A stretch of 64,000 nt of DNA from Colwellia sp. (GTDB lineage: Bacteria > Pseudomonadota > Gammaproteobacteria > Enterobacterales > Alteromonadaceae), in contig NVWU01000004.1 of assembly GCA_002733765.1 (NCBI GenBank), positions 1 through 64,000 of the forward strand. The letters run 5' to 3'. The notes under the pieces are model-generated. The model did not search any database. It was not told the origin of the DNA and was given only the letters and a program-made list of their open reading frames with translations. A program made the position numbers and the translations under genes. Position 1 is the first letter of the stretch. Each line of letters starts with the position of its first letter. Of the stretch, positions 9,109 through 16,625 are shown in pieces.

Positions 9109-9600
9109 ATGAACAATGAAGCCTTCCAAGATCGTTATCCAGAAGAATTAAGCCACTGTTATGGTTGCGGAAAAAATAATCATGAGGGTCATCAATTAAA
9201 AAGTTACTGGCAAAATATTGATAAAAACGATTTATTAGCGAGCACTACCATTGCTCGTTATACACCATCCGATGTTTTCACCGCTCTTCCCGGTTTTGTT
9301 TATGGTGGCATGACAGCCTCATTAATTGATTGTCATGGCACGGGTAGTGCGTCAGCGATGGCTTACCTATCTCAGGATCGTGAAATGGGTAGTTCACCTA
9401 TATTACGATTCGTAACAGGGGCGTTGAATGTTAGTTTCTTAGCGCCTACACCACAGGGTGTTGAATTGGAGTTAATCGGTCGATTTAGTGAAGTGAAAGA
9501 TCGTAAGATTACCGTTGATATAACGCTATCAGCCAATGGTGTTATTTGCTCAAAAGGGCAAGTTATTGCTATTTTGATGCCAGAAAGTATGATGAAGTAA
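9109..9600 (+). CDS. PaaI-type hotdog thioesterase
   Basis: A 163-residue hotdog-fold protein that likely hydrolyses acyl-CoA thioesters. The helix region PGFVYGGMTASLIDCHGTG carries the usual G-G-M-x-A and acidic Asp of the PaaI/YiiD class. The N-terminus has CYGCGKNNHEG, a cysteine-containing lead-in common in this subgroup. It probably releases CoA from dead-end or excess products of the two ligases. AAGGA precedes the ATG. A strong terminator follows, ending the cluster. Confidence 0.8.
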   Translation: MNNEAFQDRYPEELSHCYGCGKNNHEGHQLKSYWQNIDKNDLLASTTIARYTPSDVFTALPGFVYGGMTASLIDCHGTGSASAMAYLSQDREMGSSPILRFVTGALNVSFLAPTPQGVELELIGRFSEVKDRKITVDITLSANGVICSKGQVIAILMPESMMK

Positions 9601-9630
9601 CTATCAGTTAACACTTAAGTTTTATATTGT

Positions 9631-9674
9631 AGGTGAAGAAAAAGCTAGATAACCTGCTTTTCTTCACCTTTTTT
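9631..9674 (+). terminator. Rho-independent terminator ending the acid-uptake cluster
   Basis: AGGTGAAGAAAA...GC pairs with GC TTTTCTTCACCT and six T follow. It stands between the thioesterase gene and the convergent rlmF, 30 bases after the former. Confidence 0.85.
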
Positions 9675-9840
9675 ATTAAGGGGTATTCAGAAAAATATTC
9701 TCCTGAAAAGCCATTCTCTTTAATCAATGCCTTGCCTAAAATTATTTATAATTCCAGCTGGATCATGCATCTTAAAGTGGAACGGGAATATAATACTAGG
9801 TTCTTGTTTTTGTTCATTTACGTAAGACGAGTATTATTAC

Positions 9841-10776
9841 TTATGAAGGTTTTTGAGTAAAACGCCAAGCAATGAATCGACTGATCTTTTGTCCTTGGGC
9901 CATATTTATAATTTTTACTTCTTTTACTTGAGCTTTTTTCAAATAAAGCTTTAATTTAGATAAATGGTCCTTTTTAGACACTAAACAAGTAAACCAAAGT
10001 ACTTGATTTTGGTAATGAACACTTTCTCTAATCATTTTCCCAATAAAAGATAACTCCCCACCTTGACACCAAAGTTCTGCTTTTTGACCGCCAAAATTAA
10101 GGGCGTTTTGTTTGTCACTTTTAGCGTTTTTAGAACTTTGATGTAAATTTTTCCATTTTCGAGTTGTACCAGTATTAGCATCAGCTAAAGATTTATGAAA
10201 TGGAGGGTTACACATCGTTAGATGGTAATATTCATTGGGTTGGATTATGCCATGGAAAATATCAGCACTATTGTTTTGTAATCGACAACTTATATGTTTA
10301 GCAATATTTTTATTAGCGGCAACATTTATTTTAGCCGTTTTAATGGATAAAGTATCAATGTCTGAGGCAACAAAATACCAACCATATGCCCGTGCTCCTA
10401 AAATAGGATAAATGCAAGAAGCGCCTGTGCCTATATCTAGCACAGTTACTTTACGTTTCTGTTCTATTTGAGTACCTGATAATAAATCACTAAGGTAATG
10501 GATATAATCAGCACGTCCTGGAATAGGTGGGCATAAATAGCCTTGTGGAAAATCCCATCTAATTATCTGATAATATTTCTTTAGTAAAGCAACATTCAAG
10601 GCTTTTACCGCATCAGCATTGCTAAAGTCGATAGTACTTTGTTGATTATATGGGTTGTTAATTACGAATGCTTTTAGTGTTGCGTGAGTTTTGACTAAGG
10701 CATTAAAATCATAGCCATGACGGTGAATGTTTTTCTTATGTAGATTGTTTTTTATAATTGTTTTTTTTGCATCCAT
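9841..10776 (-). CDS. rlmF: 23S rRNA (adenine-1618-N6)-methyltransferase RlmF
   Basis: A SAM-dependent methyltransferase of 311 residues that modifies A1618 of 23S rRNA. Family landmarks are the HGYDFNAL start, IDFSNADAVKALNVALL, YLCPPIPGRADYIHYLSDLL, the SAM loop VLDIGTGASCIYPILG and the catalytic tetrapeptide NPPF in MCNPPFHKS. It overlaps the upstream DUF2947 gene by one base, so the two are translated together. Confidence 0.93.
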   Translation of the reverse strand: MDAKKTIIKNNLHKKNIHRHGYDFNALVKTHATLKAFVINNPYNQQSTIDFSNADAVKALNVALLKKYYQIIRWDFPQGYLCPPIPGRADYIHYLSDLLSGTQIEQKRKVTVLDIGTGASCIYPILGARAYGWYFVASDIDTLSIKTAKINVAANKNIAKHISCRLQNNSADIFHGIIQPNEYYHLTMCNPPFHKSLADANTGTTRKWKNLHQSSKNAKSDKQNALNFGGQKAELWCQGGELSFIGKMIRESVHYQNQVLWFTCLVSKKDHLSKLKLYLKKAQVKEVKIINMAQGQKISRFIAWRFTQKPS

Positions 10777-11252
10777 TAGCTTGGTTTATTACCTATTTTA
10801 AAGTTGCCATTGCTATTAAATTGCACACTTTCTTTACGCTTCTTGCCAATAAGTATGCAACCATCATCCATAAATAAAAAGTTTTTCCAACAACGTTTGA
10901 ATACTGCCCAAGTCGTTTCGATAACGTTATCTCTATTTGAACAATAATAAACAACAGTATTATTGTCCCATGCAATATGTGTTGTAATTAACTCAGGTAA
11001 ATTTTCTTCGTTACTATCCCAAATACCTTCCCACTTACCTTGATCTTGCCAGTTGCTGTTATCAAAAGGCCAGTCACCCTTTTTAAAAAAATCAGGGTGA
11101 TCAACTTGACGACTTATAAAGGCATCCCATAAAACATTCGCGCGATCTTTTGTCATTGGCTTAATTTTAGCTAAATCTGTTTCACTAAGGGGTAAACTTT
11201 TATGTTTGAAGATCCAAGCGTTTTTTAACTGTTCTAGTGGCGTATAACTCAT
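10776..11252 (-). CDS. DUF2947 family protein
   Basis: A 158-residue soluble protein. The sequence fits the DUF2947 pattern: PLEQLKNAWIFKHKSLPLS at the start, then IKPMTKDRANVLW and the highly conserved ETTWAVFKRCWKNFLFMDDG near residue 115. The function is unknown. It is found in marine gammaproteobacteria, and here it lies first in a two-gene unit with rlmF. No catalytic motif is evident. Confidence 0.75.
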   Translation of the reverse strand: MSYTPLEQLKNAWIFKHKSLPLSETDLAKIKPMTKDRANVLWDAFISRQVDHPDFFKKGDWPFDNSNWQDQGKWEGIWDSNEENLPELITTHIAWDNNTVVYYCSNRDNVIETTWAVFKRCWKNFLFMDDGCILIGKKRKESVQFNSNGNFKIGNKPS

Positions 11253-11663
11253 TAATTAGGCTCTGACATAGTGTGGGTTGAAATGATCTGAGGTGAATTA
11301 TACCGAGCTTAGGCAAAAATAGTAGCGTTGAGGTAAGTAATAATTTACTTATGGCTGTTTAGATACAAAAACACCTCGTGAGCAGCTCTTTTCTAATAGG
11401 GTGCCGATGAGGCTAAAGTAAAGTGGAAAGGTGTGATGTTCACAATGCCTTAGTAGATGCGATAGCAACAAGAGGTTTTATCCAATAGTAGAAACAACCT
11501 CTTTTCGCCAACATTTATTTAGTTACATTAAAGCAAACCTAGCTTAAAACTAGAACGTTTATTGTTCTTGAACAACTTTCAACTAAAGTAATGATTTTAT
11601 CCTTGGTTTTATTGTTCGTTTTTGTTATTGCTAAACTAACAAATTAATGTTCAGGAACAACTT
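11253..11663. promoter_or_regulatory. Divergent intergenic region with two matching palindromes
   Basis: This 411-base gap separates the DUF2947 gene from the small membrane-protein gene. Two copies of TGTTC-N2-GAACA occur at 11563-11574 and 11648-11659. The second overlaps the ribosome-binding region of the gene at 11664. Identical arms with the same 2-base spacer point to a dimeric repressor. No other gene is visible in the gap. Confidence 0.5.
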
Positions 11664-12038
11664 ATGGTGTTAGCACAAATGGATAAGATAACTGCGGTTG
11701 ATAAACAACAAATTAAACAGGCGTCTAATGCTGCACTTGCCTCAATTTTAAACCTCACTTTTTTGCCCGGTATTGCCTTTATTTGGTTAATATTAGCTAT
11801 CAAGAAAATGCCACCAACAAGCATCGGTTATTATCATGTAAAGCTAGGCATTAAACTTAATCTTGTTGCCTTTGTTGCACTAGCTGTGGTTTCAGCGTTG
11901 ATGATAATATTAGGGGGATGGAATTCTGCTTGGACTTGGGTTTATGTTATTACTTACTTTACCTTTGTACATACCACCTTTATTATCTTAGCCGTTTGGG
12001 CGCTTACGCGTGCTTGGTCTGGATTAAAATTAAAGTAG
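11664..12038 (+). CDS. Small membrane protein of unknown function
   Basis: 124 residues with three hydrophobic spans (roughly residues 28-46, 68-86, 92-114) and a short basic tail. It resembles a conserved hypothetical membrane protein of Alteromonadales, but I cannot name a family. The start ATG follows CAGGAACAAC, which is part of a palindrome, so translation and operator binding may be linked. It is the last chromosomal gene before the island boundary. Confidence 0.7.
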   Translation: MVLAQMDKITAVDKQQIKQASNAALASILNLTFLPGIAFIWLILAIKKMPPTSIGYYHVKLGIKLNLVAFVALAVVSALMIILGGWNSAWTWVYVITYFTFVHTTFIILAVWALTRAWSGLKLK

Positions 12039-12077
12039 TGAGCAGTCTCATTGGTAAGTGGTTTAGTGCTCACTTAT

Positions 12078-12270
12078 AGCCATTTTATGTAGTGCAACTT
12101 TTATTAAATAAATTCTGTACTACTTACCGTACAGCTAAAAAGCGTGGATTCAAAGAATCGCATAAAATATGCTTAGGACATAAAAAAACCCGCAAGCCAA
12201 TGTTTTATATGGTCTTGCGGGTCTTTATTGGTTCTTAATGAACCCTAATTTGGTGCCGCTACGGGACTCG
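12078..12270. repeat. Relict integrase promoter and attachment region (left island boundary)
   Basis: This stretch matches 36644-36835 in the same orientation, end to end. It begins exactly at the complement of the integrase start (ATGGCT), and homology stops after the second codon. It then runs through the TGTACTACT arm motif, the AAAAAAACCCG...CGGGTCTTT terminator-like stem, TTCTTAATGAACC and the tRNA 3' end. An older integrase gene has therefore been deleted here, leaving its upstream region. The 3' part serves as the left attachment site of the present island. Confidence 0.75.
12251..12270. other. Left attachment site, degenerate copy of the tRNA-Val 3' end
   Basis: TGGTGCCGCTACGGGACTCG matches the tRNA 3' end at 36815-36835 with one missing base and one substitution. 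It is followed by element sequence with integrase arm-type repeats. It marks the far end of the island. Confidence 0.7.
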
Positions 12271-12325
12271 TTTGTTGCTATTAATCCTTTGTTTTTTAGG
12301 GTTTTTTATTTGGCTTTGTTTGGCC

Positions 12326-12347
12326 TGTACTACCGGCTGTACTACTA
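12326..12347. promoter_or_regulatory. Putative integrase arm-type sites, left island end
   Basis: Two direct copies of TGTACTACY (12326 and 12338), 12 bases apart, lie just inside the left attachment site. The same decamer occurs three times beside the integrase gene at the right end. This matches the arm-site layout of tyrosine integrases. Confidence 0.55.
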
Positions 12348-12425
12348 ATATTTATAGTCACTAGTAATTACAGTCCATGTGGAAGTAGTGCCCTTATAAG
12401 TAAACTAATCTTTGAAAGATTTAGT

Positions 12426-12554
12426 TTAACCTGTAGGATTATTTGAAGGCGCGTCATAATCAATAGCGTCACTTGTATCATTCTCGTTTTGTTCTGCTTC
12501 TTCATCCAATTATTCTTCTAATGCTTTTACATCGATCATTGATCCCAAACCCAT
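12426..12554 (-). pseudogene. Small acidic ORF with an in-frame stop
   Basis: The frame starts MGLGSMIDVKALEE, hits TAA at codon 15, then continues LDEEAEQNENDTSDAIDY... to a final stop at 12426. A CAA to TAA change would explain the break. The restored product would be 42 residues, strongly acidic and Asn/Asp-rich, lying 60 bases downstream of the coiled-coil gene on the same strand. I cannot name a family. A functional 14-residue peptide or chance is possible. Confidence 0.4.
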
Positions 12555-12613
12555 AGTCTTTCCTTAATTCACATTTTTAAATTTAGAGTTTAGTGTAAGG
12601 AGTTGTAGGGCTT

Positions 12614-13354
12614 TTATCTTGCTTGTTCTGATTTTTTAAGCTTAGAATTTTCTTCTTCGAGCGAAACTGTTTTTTCTCGCATCCTATCCATTTCAGTATT
12701 TAATTTTGAGTTTTCATTCTCTAGTTTAGTAGATTTTATTTTTTCATTTTTGAGTTCACTTTCTTTAAGACCTAAATTTTGCTTAAGCATTTGAGTAATT
12801 ATAATAGCCTGGTCATTAACTTTGTCGTCTGAGAAAAAGGTTGAGAAAAAGTCAGAATTTAAACGAATGTTGTAGTTAGTTTCATTTACTATCTTACTCA
12901 GTTGTTTTTGAAGCGCTTTGATTGATAAAGCATCTAGAAGTAAGGTGTCGATCACTGAGCTTAAACTTTTCTTTGTCCTACCTTTTGCAAGTCTTTCAAG
13001 TTCACCTCTTGCTCTTATTGAAATCGAATATGAGCTTTCATGAAATGTCGGGTTCTTTTCGTTTTTATTGCGCTTATCCCACGACAGCCAAGCTGCTTTC
13101 ATATTCCTACAATATTCACGTAAGTAAGCATCATCTTCATAGTGTCTAGCATTATTTATGAATATATTAACCGTATCTTGCAAGGTGTTATTATTGTTAC
13201 CTGATGAGTATCCTTGATTATTATTTGCAAAATAAAAAGGATTGTCTGATATGTATTTTGCAACTCTAACTATTAAATCTGAATTTTTCGAATCTAACCA
13301 TTTTAGTCTTTTTTCAATCTTTTTATTGATAATTGTTTCCATTAAATTTCCCAT
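12614..13354 (-). CDS. Hypothetical coiled-coil protein of the island
   Basis: 246 residues, no family recognised. The N-terminal two thirds is mixed alpha and polar, with an Asn-rich patch (NNNQGYSSGNNNN near 45-57). The last 60 residues form a clear heptad-like coiled coil (KLENENSKLNTEMDRMREK). A Lys-rich segment RLAKGRTKKSLSSVIDTLL near residue 125 resembles a ribbon-helix or partner-binding helix of partition-type proteins, but this is a guess. A second in-frame ATG at 13342 has a better GGGAAA ribosome site. It is divergent from the gene at 13576, with a shared regulatory region. Confidence 0.65.
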   Translation of the reverse strand: MGNLMETIINKKIEKRLKWLDSKNSDLIVRVAKYISDNPFYFANNNQGYSSGNNNNTLQDTVNIFINNARHYEDDAYLREYCRNMKAAWLSWDKRNKNEKNPTFHESSYSISIRARGELERLAKGRTKKSLSSVIDTLLLDALSIKALQKQLSKIVNETNYNIRLNSDFFSTFFSDDKVNDQAIIITQMLKQNLGLKESELKNEKIKSTKLENENSKLNTEMDRMREKTVSLEEENSKLKKSEQAR

Positions 13355-13507
13355 GAAATAATCAAATTAATATAAGTGTAGCTTAACCTTTTAAAAATCA
13401 AAACCTGTTATTGAACACTGAAGTCACCCATTAAGTATATCAATGTTTAATTCATTTACTAATGCTATTTATCAAACATGTGTTTTGTACTTGTTAAAAC
13501 AATTTTA

Positions 13508-13529
13508 TAACATGCATTAAAACATGTTA
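13508..13529. promoter_or_regulatory. Inverted repeat in a divergent promoter region
   Basis: TAACATG and CATGTTA are separated by 8 bases, and a further AACATG occurs near 13473. The site lies between two divergent island genes and just before the start of a protein with a winged-helix-like N-terminus. An autoregulatory operator is a reasonable guess. Confidence 0.45.
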
Positions 13530-13575
13530 AAGTTCCTTGTATACACTCTGTTTAAGTGTTTTTTGTGAGGTTGAT

Positions 13576-14991
13576 GTGACTATTGTTAGAGTATTGAATG
13601 CAGAATGTATAATGCTTTTGATAACTATTATTAGAAAATACAATCTAGAAAAGTCCTTTTCAATTGATATACTTTCCTTAGCAGAAGAAAGTTTTTCAAC
13701 TAAAAATACAGTCATTAAACTGTTTAAATTACTAAAAGGTTTTGGCTATGTTACTACGAAAGAGAAGGCAAGTATCAGGGGGAGAGGGAAGAATATTTAT
13801 ACGTTTACTCAAGCCTTTAAGGATGAATTAAAAAACGACTTATTTATAATTAAAGCTTGGGAAAGTGATAACCCTGCTGTCGACACATTGCTTAAAAACA
13901 AAGTGGCATTTAGTAAGCAAGATAGTGAAGATACTAAATTATTGCTTCGCAGTTCTAATAGATTATTTCTTCTGATTTTTATACTTCATGCTGATGAGTT
14001 TGGTGTGATATCAAACTTAAGTACAACTGCCATCTCAAAACTGATGGGTGGAATAACCAAAGATAGGTTTAAATCACAATTAAAGACTTTATATGATATT
14101 GGGATTATGAAGTGCCATGTTTCTGGAGTTACTGGTAAGGAATTGTTCGGAAAAATCAAAGGTAAATATTACTTGGATTTATCAAATTCGTTATTTTATG
14201 AATGCTACTGCAATGTATCTCAGTTGATGGTGAGGGTGGCTGGTATATCGGACGGTAATAGCTTTACTGAAGCGGGTGCTCTTTTTAATAATTATCGAAA
14301 TTATCATACCGAAAAGTGTTTTGTTTGGCCTAGTGTAATTGCTCGCTATTTAGAGGCGTTCAATTTTAAAAATGTTATCCACTTTTTTAACAATCAAATG
14401 ATGCAGGAGCAATTTCAGTTGCTGCTTTTTAATATAGCATCAGAAATATTGTCAAACTGTTGGTATGAGCCAGATAAGTTTACTCATAGCTCTGTAGTTT
14501 TAAAGCTCCTGAACTACCCCATGTTAATGACTTCTAAAAAAGCTAAAGAGCTAGGTAATGTTGAGGGATTAAAAGAAGAAGTAGACCGTATTTTTAATCA
14601 TGAATTTGGTGAGAATGTTCCTGTAAGCGAATTTACGTCTAATGAAACTGCAGAGTGCTATTTGGAGCTGGTTTGGCTGATAAGAAAGCTTTCTTTATCT
14701 ATTGCCAATAGGTACAAGCTTTTTTTAACGACAACGCTTGGTAAAGAGGTTGAAATGAATAAATTGATGATAATGCCTATTACAGAGTTTAAAGTTTTTG
14801 AAGGTGAAGAATATGTTGAATTATTCGAGGTCTTCTATATAGATGGCAGCGCGAGAGAAATAACCAAACTCCAAGTTCTTGAAGACAAGCTTGAGGTAAG
14901 TAAAAATGGAAAGGCTTTTGAGCGGCATGGGCTGGTTGGAGGTAAAGAAAATATATCATCACTGATTGATAAAATGCTGCTTCCAAGTTGA
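13576..14991 (+). CDS. Hypothetical protein with winged-helix-like N-terminus
   Basis: 471 residues from the GTG at 13576, which has GTGAGG six bases ahead; a TTG at 13537 and an ATG at 13612 are alternatives. The N-terminal 75 residues read like a winged helix-turn-helix (DILSLAEESFSTKNTVIKLFKLLKGFGYVTT, with basic KASIRGRGKN as the wing). A second similar segment follows near 135-190 (ISNLSTTAISKLMGGITKDR...LKTLYDIGIMK). The remainder is helical and unassigned. It could regulate the divergent gene pair through the TAACATG inverted repeat. I do not recognise the family; the DNA-binding role is inferred only from these patterns. Confidence 0.6.
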   Translation: MTIVRVLNAECIMLLITIIRKYNLEKSFSIDILSLAEESFSTKNTVIKLFKLLKGFGYVTTKEKASIRGRGKNIYTFTQAFKDELKNDLFIIKAWESDNPAVDTLLKNKVAFSKQDSEDTKLLLRSSNRLFLLIFILHADEFGVISNLSTTAISKLMGGITKDRFKSQLKTLYDIGIMKCHVSGVTGKELFGKIKGKYYLDLSNSLFYECYCNVSQLMVRVAGISDGNSFTEAGALFNNYRNYHTEKCFVWPSVIARYLEAFNFKNVIHFFNNQMMQEQFQLLLFNIASEILSNCWYEPDKFTHSSVVLKLLNYPMLMTSKKAKELGNVEGLKEEVDRIFNHEFGENVPVSEFTSNETAECYLELVWLIRKLSLSIANRYKLFLTTTLGKEVEMNKLMIMPITEFKVFEGEEYVELFEVFYIDGSAREITKLQVLEDKLEVSKNGKAFERHGLVGGKENISSLIDKMLLPS

Positions 14992-15295
14992 GAGCTTTGC
15001 TTTACGGGGCTAACTTTGAATTTACTCGTATTTTATTGTGTTGTTAAATTTGTTATCAGAGTAGATTAGGCATTACAAACTTAACATATACTTAGGCTTT
15101 CAATTCTCAAGTTATAGATATAGCGTGTAATTGGTGAATGAAGATTTTCGGTATGTTAATACTGTCTTATCTCTTTACCAATATCCTCTCTAGATATCCA
15201 GTCAATTGAGTAGCTTAAGGCTACTCATTAATATCAACAAGTTATTTTACATACTGCATTACTTCTATAGGAACATAACCAATGGAAGACAAATC
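14992..15295. other. Intergenic leader with hairpin
   Basis: This 304-base gap has no credible gene. The one clear structure is a perfect 8-bp hairpin TGAGTAGC-TTAAG-GCTACTCA at 15207-15227, about 70 bases before the next start. It may be an RNA element in the leader of the Gp2-like gene. Confidence 0.45.
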
Positions 15296-15967
15296 ATGCA
15301 AACATTTACTAACAACAAAAACCTTACTATTTTTAACCAAACTCACTTCAATGGTTGGGAAGTAGTCCCAGGCTATCCTTTGTGTACTGAGTATTTAGAG
15401 TCAATTGAGGCTGTATTAAACCGGGCGTTAAGCGAGCACCCAAGAACTTTAGTTGTTCGCTTTGATTTGCACTTACCGTATATAGTTGATTGTCCTGATT
15501 ATCCAAGTGAAATTGATACTAGTGTTGTTACTCGCTTCTTCAGTTCTTTTGAAAGTAAGGTTAAATGGGATTTTAATAAAAAGATAAAGATGGGAGGAAG
15601 GCCTCATCCGTGTACCGTCAGGTATATTTGGGCGAAAGAGATTAACAAATCATTAGGGCATCACTATCATGTAGCGCTATTACTTAATAAGGATAGGTAT
15701 TATGGTCTTGGTGATTATAGTTCTGTTGGTGATAACCTTGCAGGAAAGATATTTGAGGCGTGGGCAAGTGCTTTGAAGTGTACGCCACATGAGATAAAGA
15801 GCTTGGTTTATTTCCCTGACGATTCGCCTTGTTATCGTTTAGACCGTAATTCTCAGGATTATGCTTTCCTGTGTAATGAGGTGTTCCGAAGGTTAAGCTA
15901 TCTAGGTAAGTTTTATACTAAGCGGTATGGCGATAAGACTAAGAATTTCTCACGCAGTAACCGCTAG
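15296..15967 (+). CDS. YfjJ/inovirus-Gp2-type protein with HUH-like motif
   Basis: 223 residues from the ATG at 15296, preceded by TGGAAG. It fits the YagK/YfjJ C-terminal-domain family (inovirus Gp2-like), common in cryptic prophage and P4-like islands. The central GHHYHVALLLNKDRYYGLGD carries a His-hydrophobic-His arrangement like the metal motif of HUH replication/relaxase endonucleases, and Tyr residues occur downstream (LSYLGKFYTKRYG). Family members are thought to act in replication of small elements; the nickase role here is inference. It precedes the RecD-like helicase on the same strand, a sensible replication pair. Confidence 0.75.
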   Translation: MQTFTNNKNLTIFNQTHFNGWEVVPGYPLCTEYLESIEAVLNRALSEHPRTLVVRFDLHLPYIVDCPDYPSEIDTSVVTRFFSSFESKVKWDFNKKIKMGGRPHPCTVRYIWAKEINKSLGHHYHVALLLNKDRYYGLGDYSSVGDNLAGKIFEAWASALKCTPHEIKSLVYFPDDSPCYRLDRNSQDYAFLCNEVFRRLSYLGKFYTKRYGDKTKNFSRSNR

Positions 15968-16046
15968 GTAAATTAGCCAAAATCGCATTTATTGTATTAT
16001 ATATCTTTAAAAACAAATGGTTGCAACTATCACTGACGAAGATTGA

Positions 16047-16067
16047 CTTCTGGCAAGCTGCCAGAAG
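16047..16067. repeat. Hairpin downstream of the Gp2-like gene
   Basis: CTTCTGGCA-AGC-TGCCAGAAG is a perfect 9-bp stem with a 3-base loop. It lies between the putative replication protein and its helicase, so it could be a nick/origin structure or a terminator without a T run. Confidence 0.45.
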
Positions 16068-16079
16068 CTCTCTGTGGAT

Positions 16080-16412
16080 TTAAAGTCCAGTGCGCCAAGT
16101 CTTGGTCTTGGTATTATAAATGTCGTACTCAGCGAGCTCGTACGAGGTGTCATCATTATCAGCTTTAACAATGATTATAGCCCAGGGTGCTAGTCTACTA
16201 TGGTTTGATGTGAGCCCTTGGTGGCATAAAGCATATAGCTCGCGATTCACATCTCTTTTAGTTCTTACTCTTTGCTAGGTGTTATCACTGCATTCTACAT
16301 CATCCTTAAATCCTGATAGTTTAAAATCAAAGGCTAACAGCTCTTCATGTTCACTGTTATTAATTGATGTGGCATTACTTGCTGTATGGGTTTCGTTATT
16401 TCCTACTGAACC
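16080..16412 (-). pseudogene. Remnant of a protein gene with in-frame amber stop
   Basis: Read on the minus strand, 16412 to 16080 gives coding-like sequence of 110 codons interrupted by one TAG at 16275-16277. The first part is NETHTASNATSINNSEHEE then LLAFDFKLSGFKDDVE. After the stop come RDVNRELYALCHQG, APWAIIVVKADNDD and ELAEYDIYNTKTKTW. There is no good start codon, and stops lie just upstream. The amino-acid pattern looks like a real soluble alpha/beta protein that decayed. No family recognised. Confidence 0.5.
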
Positions 16413-16440
16413 TCAGGCTTAGTAGGTGTGAAATGAATAG

Positions 16441-16460
16441 GCCTAGGCAATTGCCTAGGC
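16441..16460. repeat. Perfect 20-bp palindrome
   Basis: GCCTAGGCAATTGCCTAGGC is exactly self-complementary. It sits in a 658-base gap before the helicase gene, next to the pseudogene remnant. It may be a protein-binding site, part of an origin, or a cruciform; no T run follows. Confidence 0.6.
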
Positions 16461-16625
16461 TCTTATGTTGTATTGGCTTTTGGGTGTTATATGCGCCCCT
16501 TAAGTTAATTAGGTTGTCTGTCGCCCAAGTGATGTAGGTCTGTTTGTTGTTGGGATTAAATTCAATAACGTTTATTTTTTACACATGCCTGTTTGTTATG
16601 AACTAACCTAAATAAGGAATAACAA

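Noticed and set aside
9633-9860. A 75-residue plus-strand frame between the thioesterase gene and rlmF
   Set aside because: It begins within the terminator stem, overlaps the end of rlmF and has low-complexity hydrophobic text without a ribosome site.
12187-12222. Stem at the left island border as an independent terminator for the gene at 11664
   Set aside because: It is the homologue of the tRNA-Val terminator at the other border and its T run is on the minus strand. It may still act, but its origin is the attachment region.
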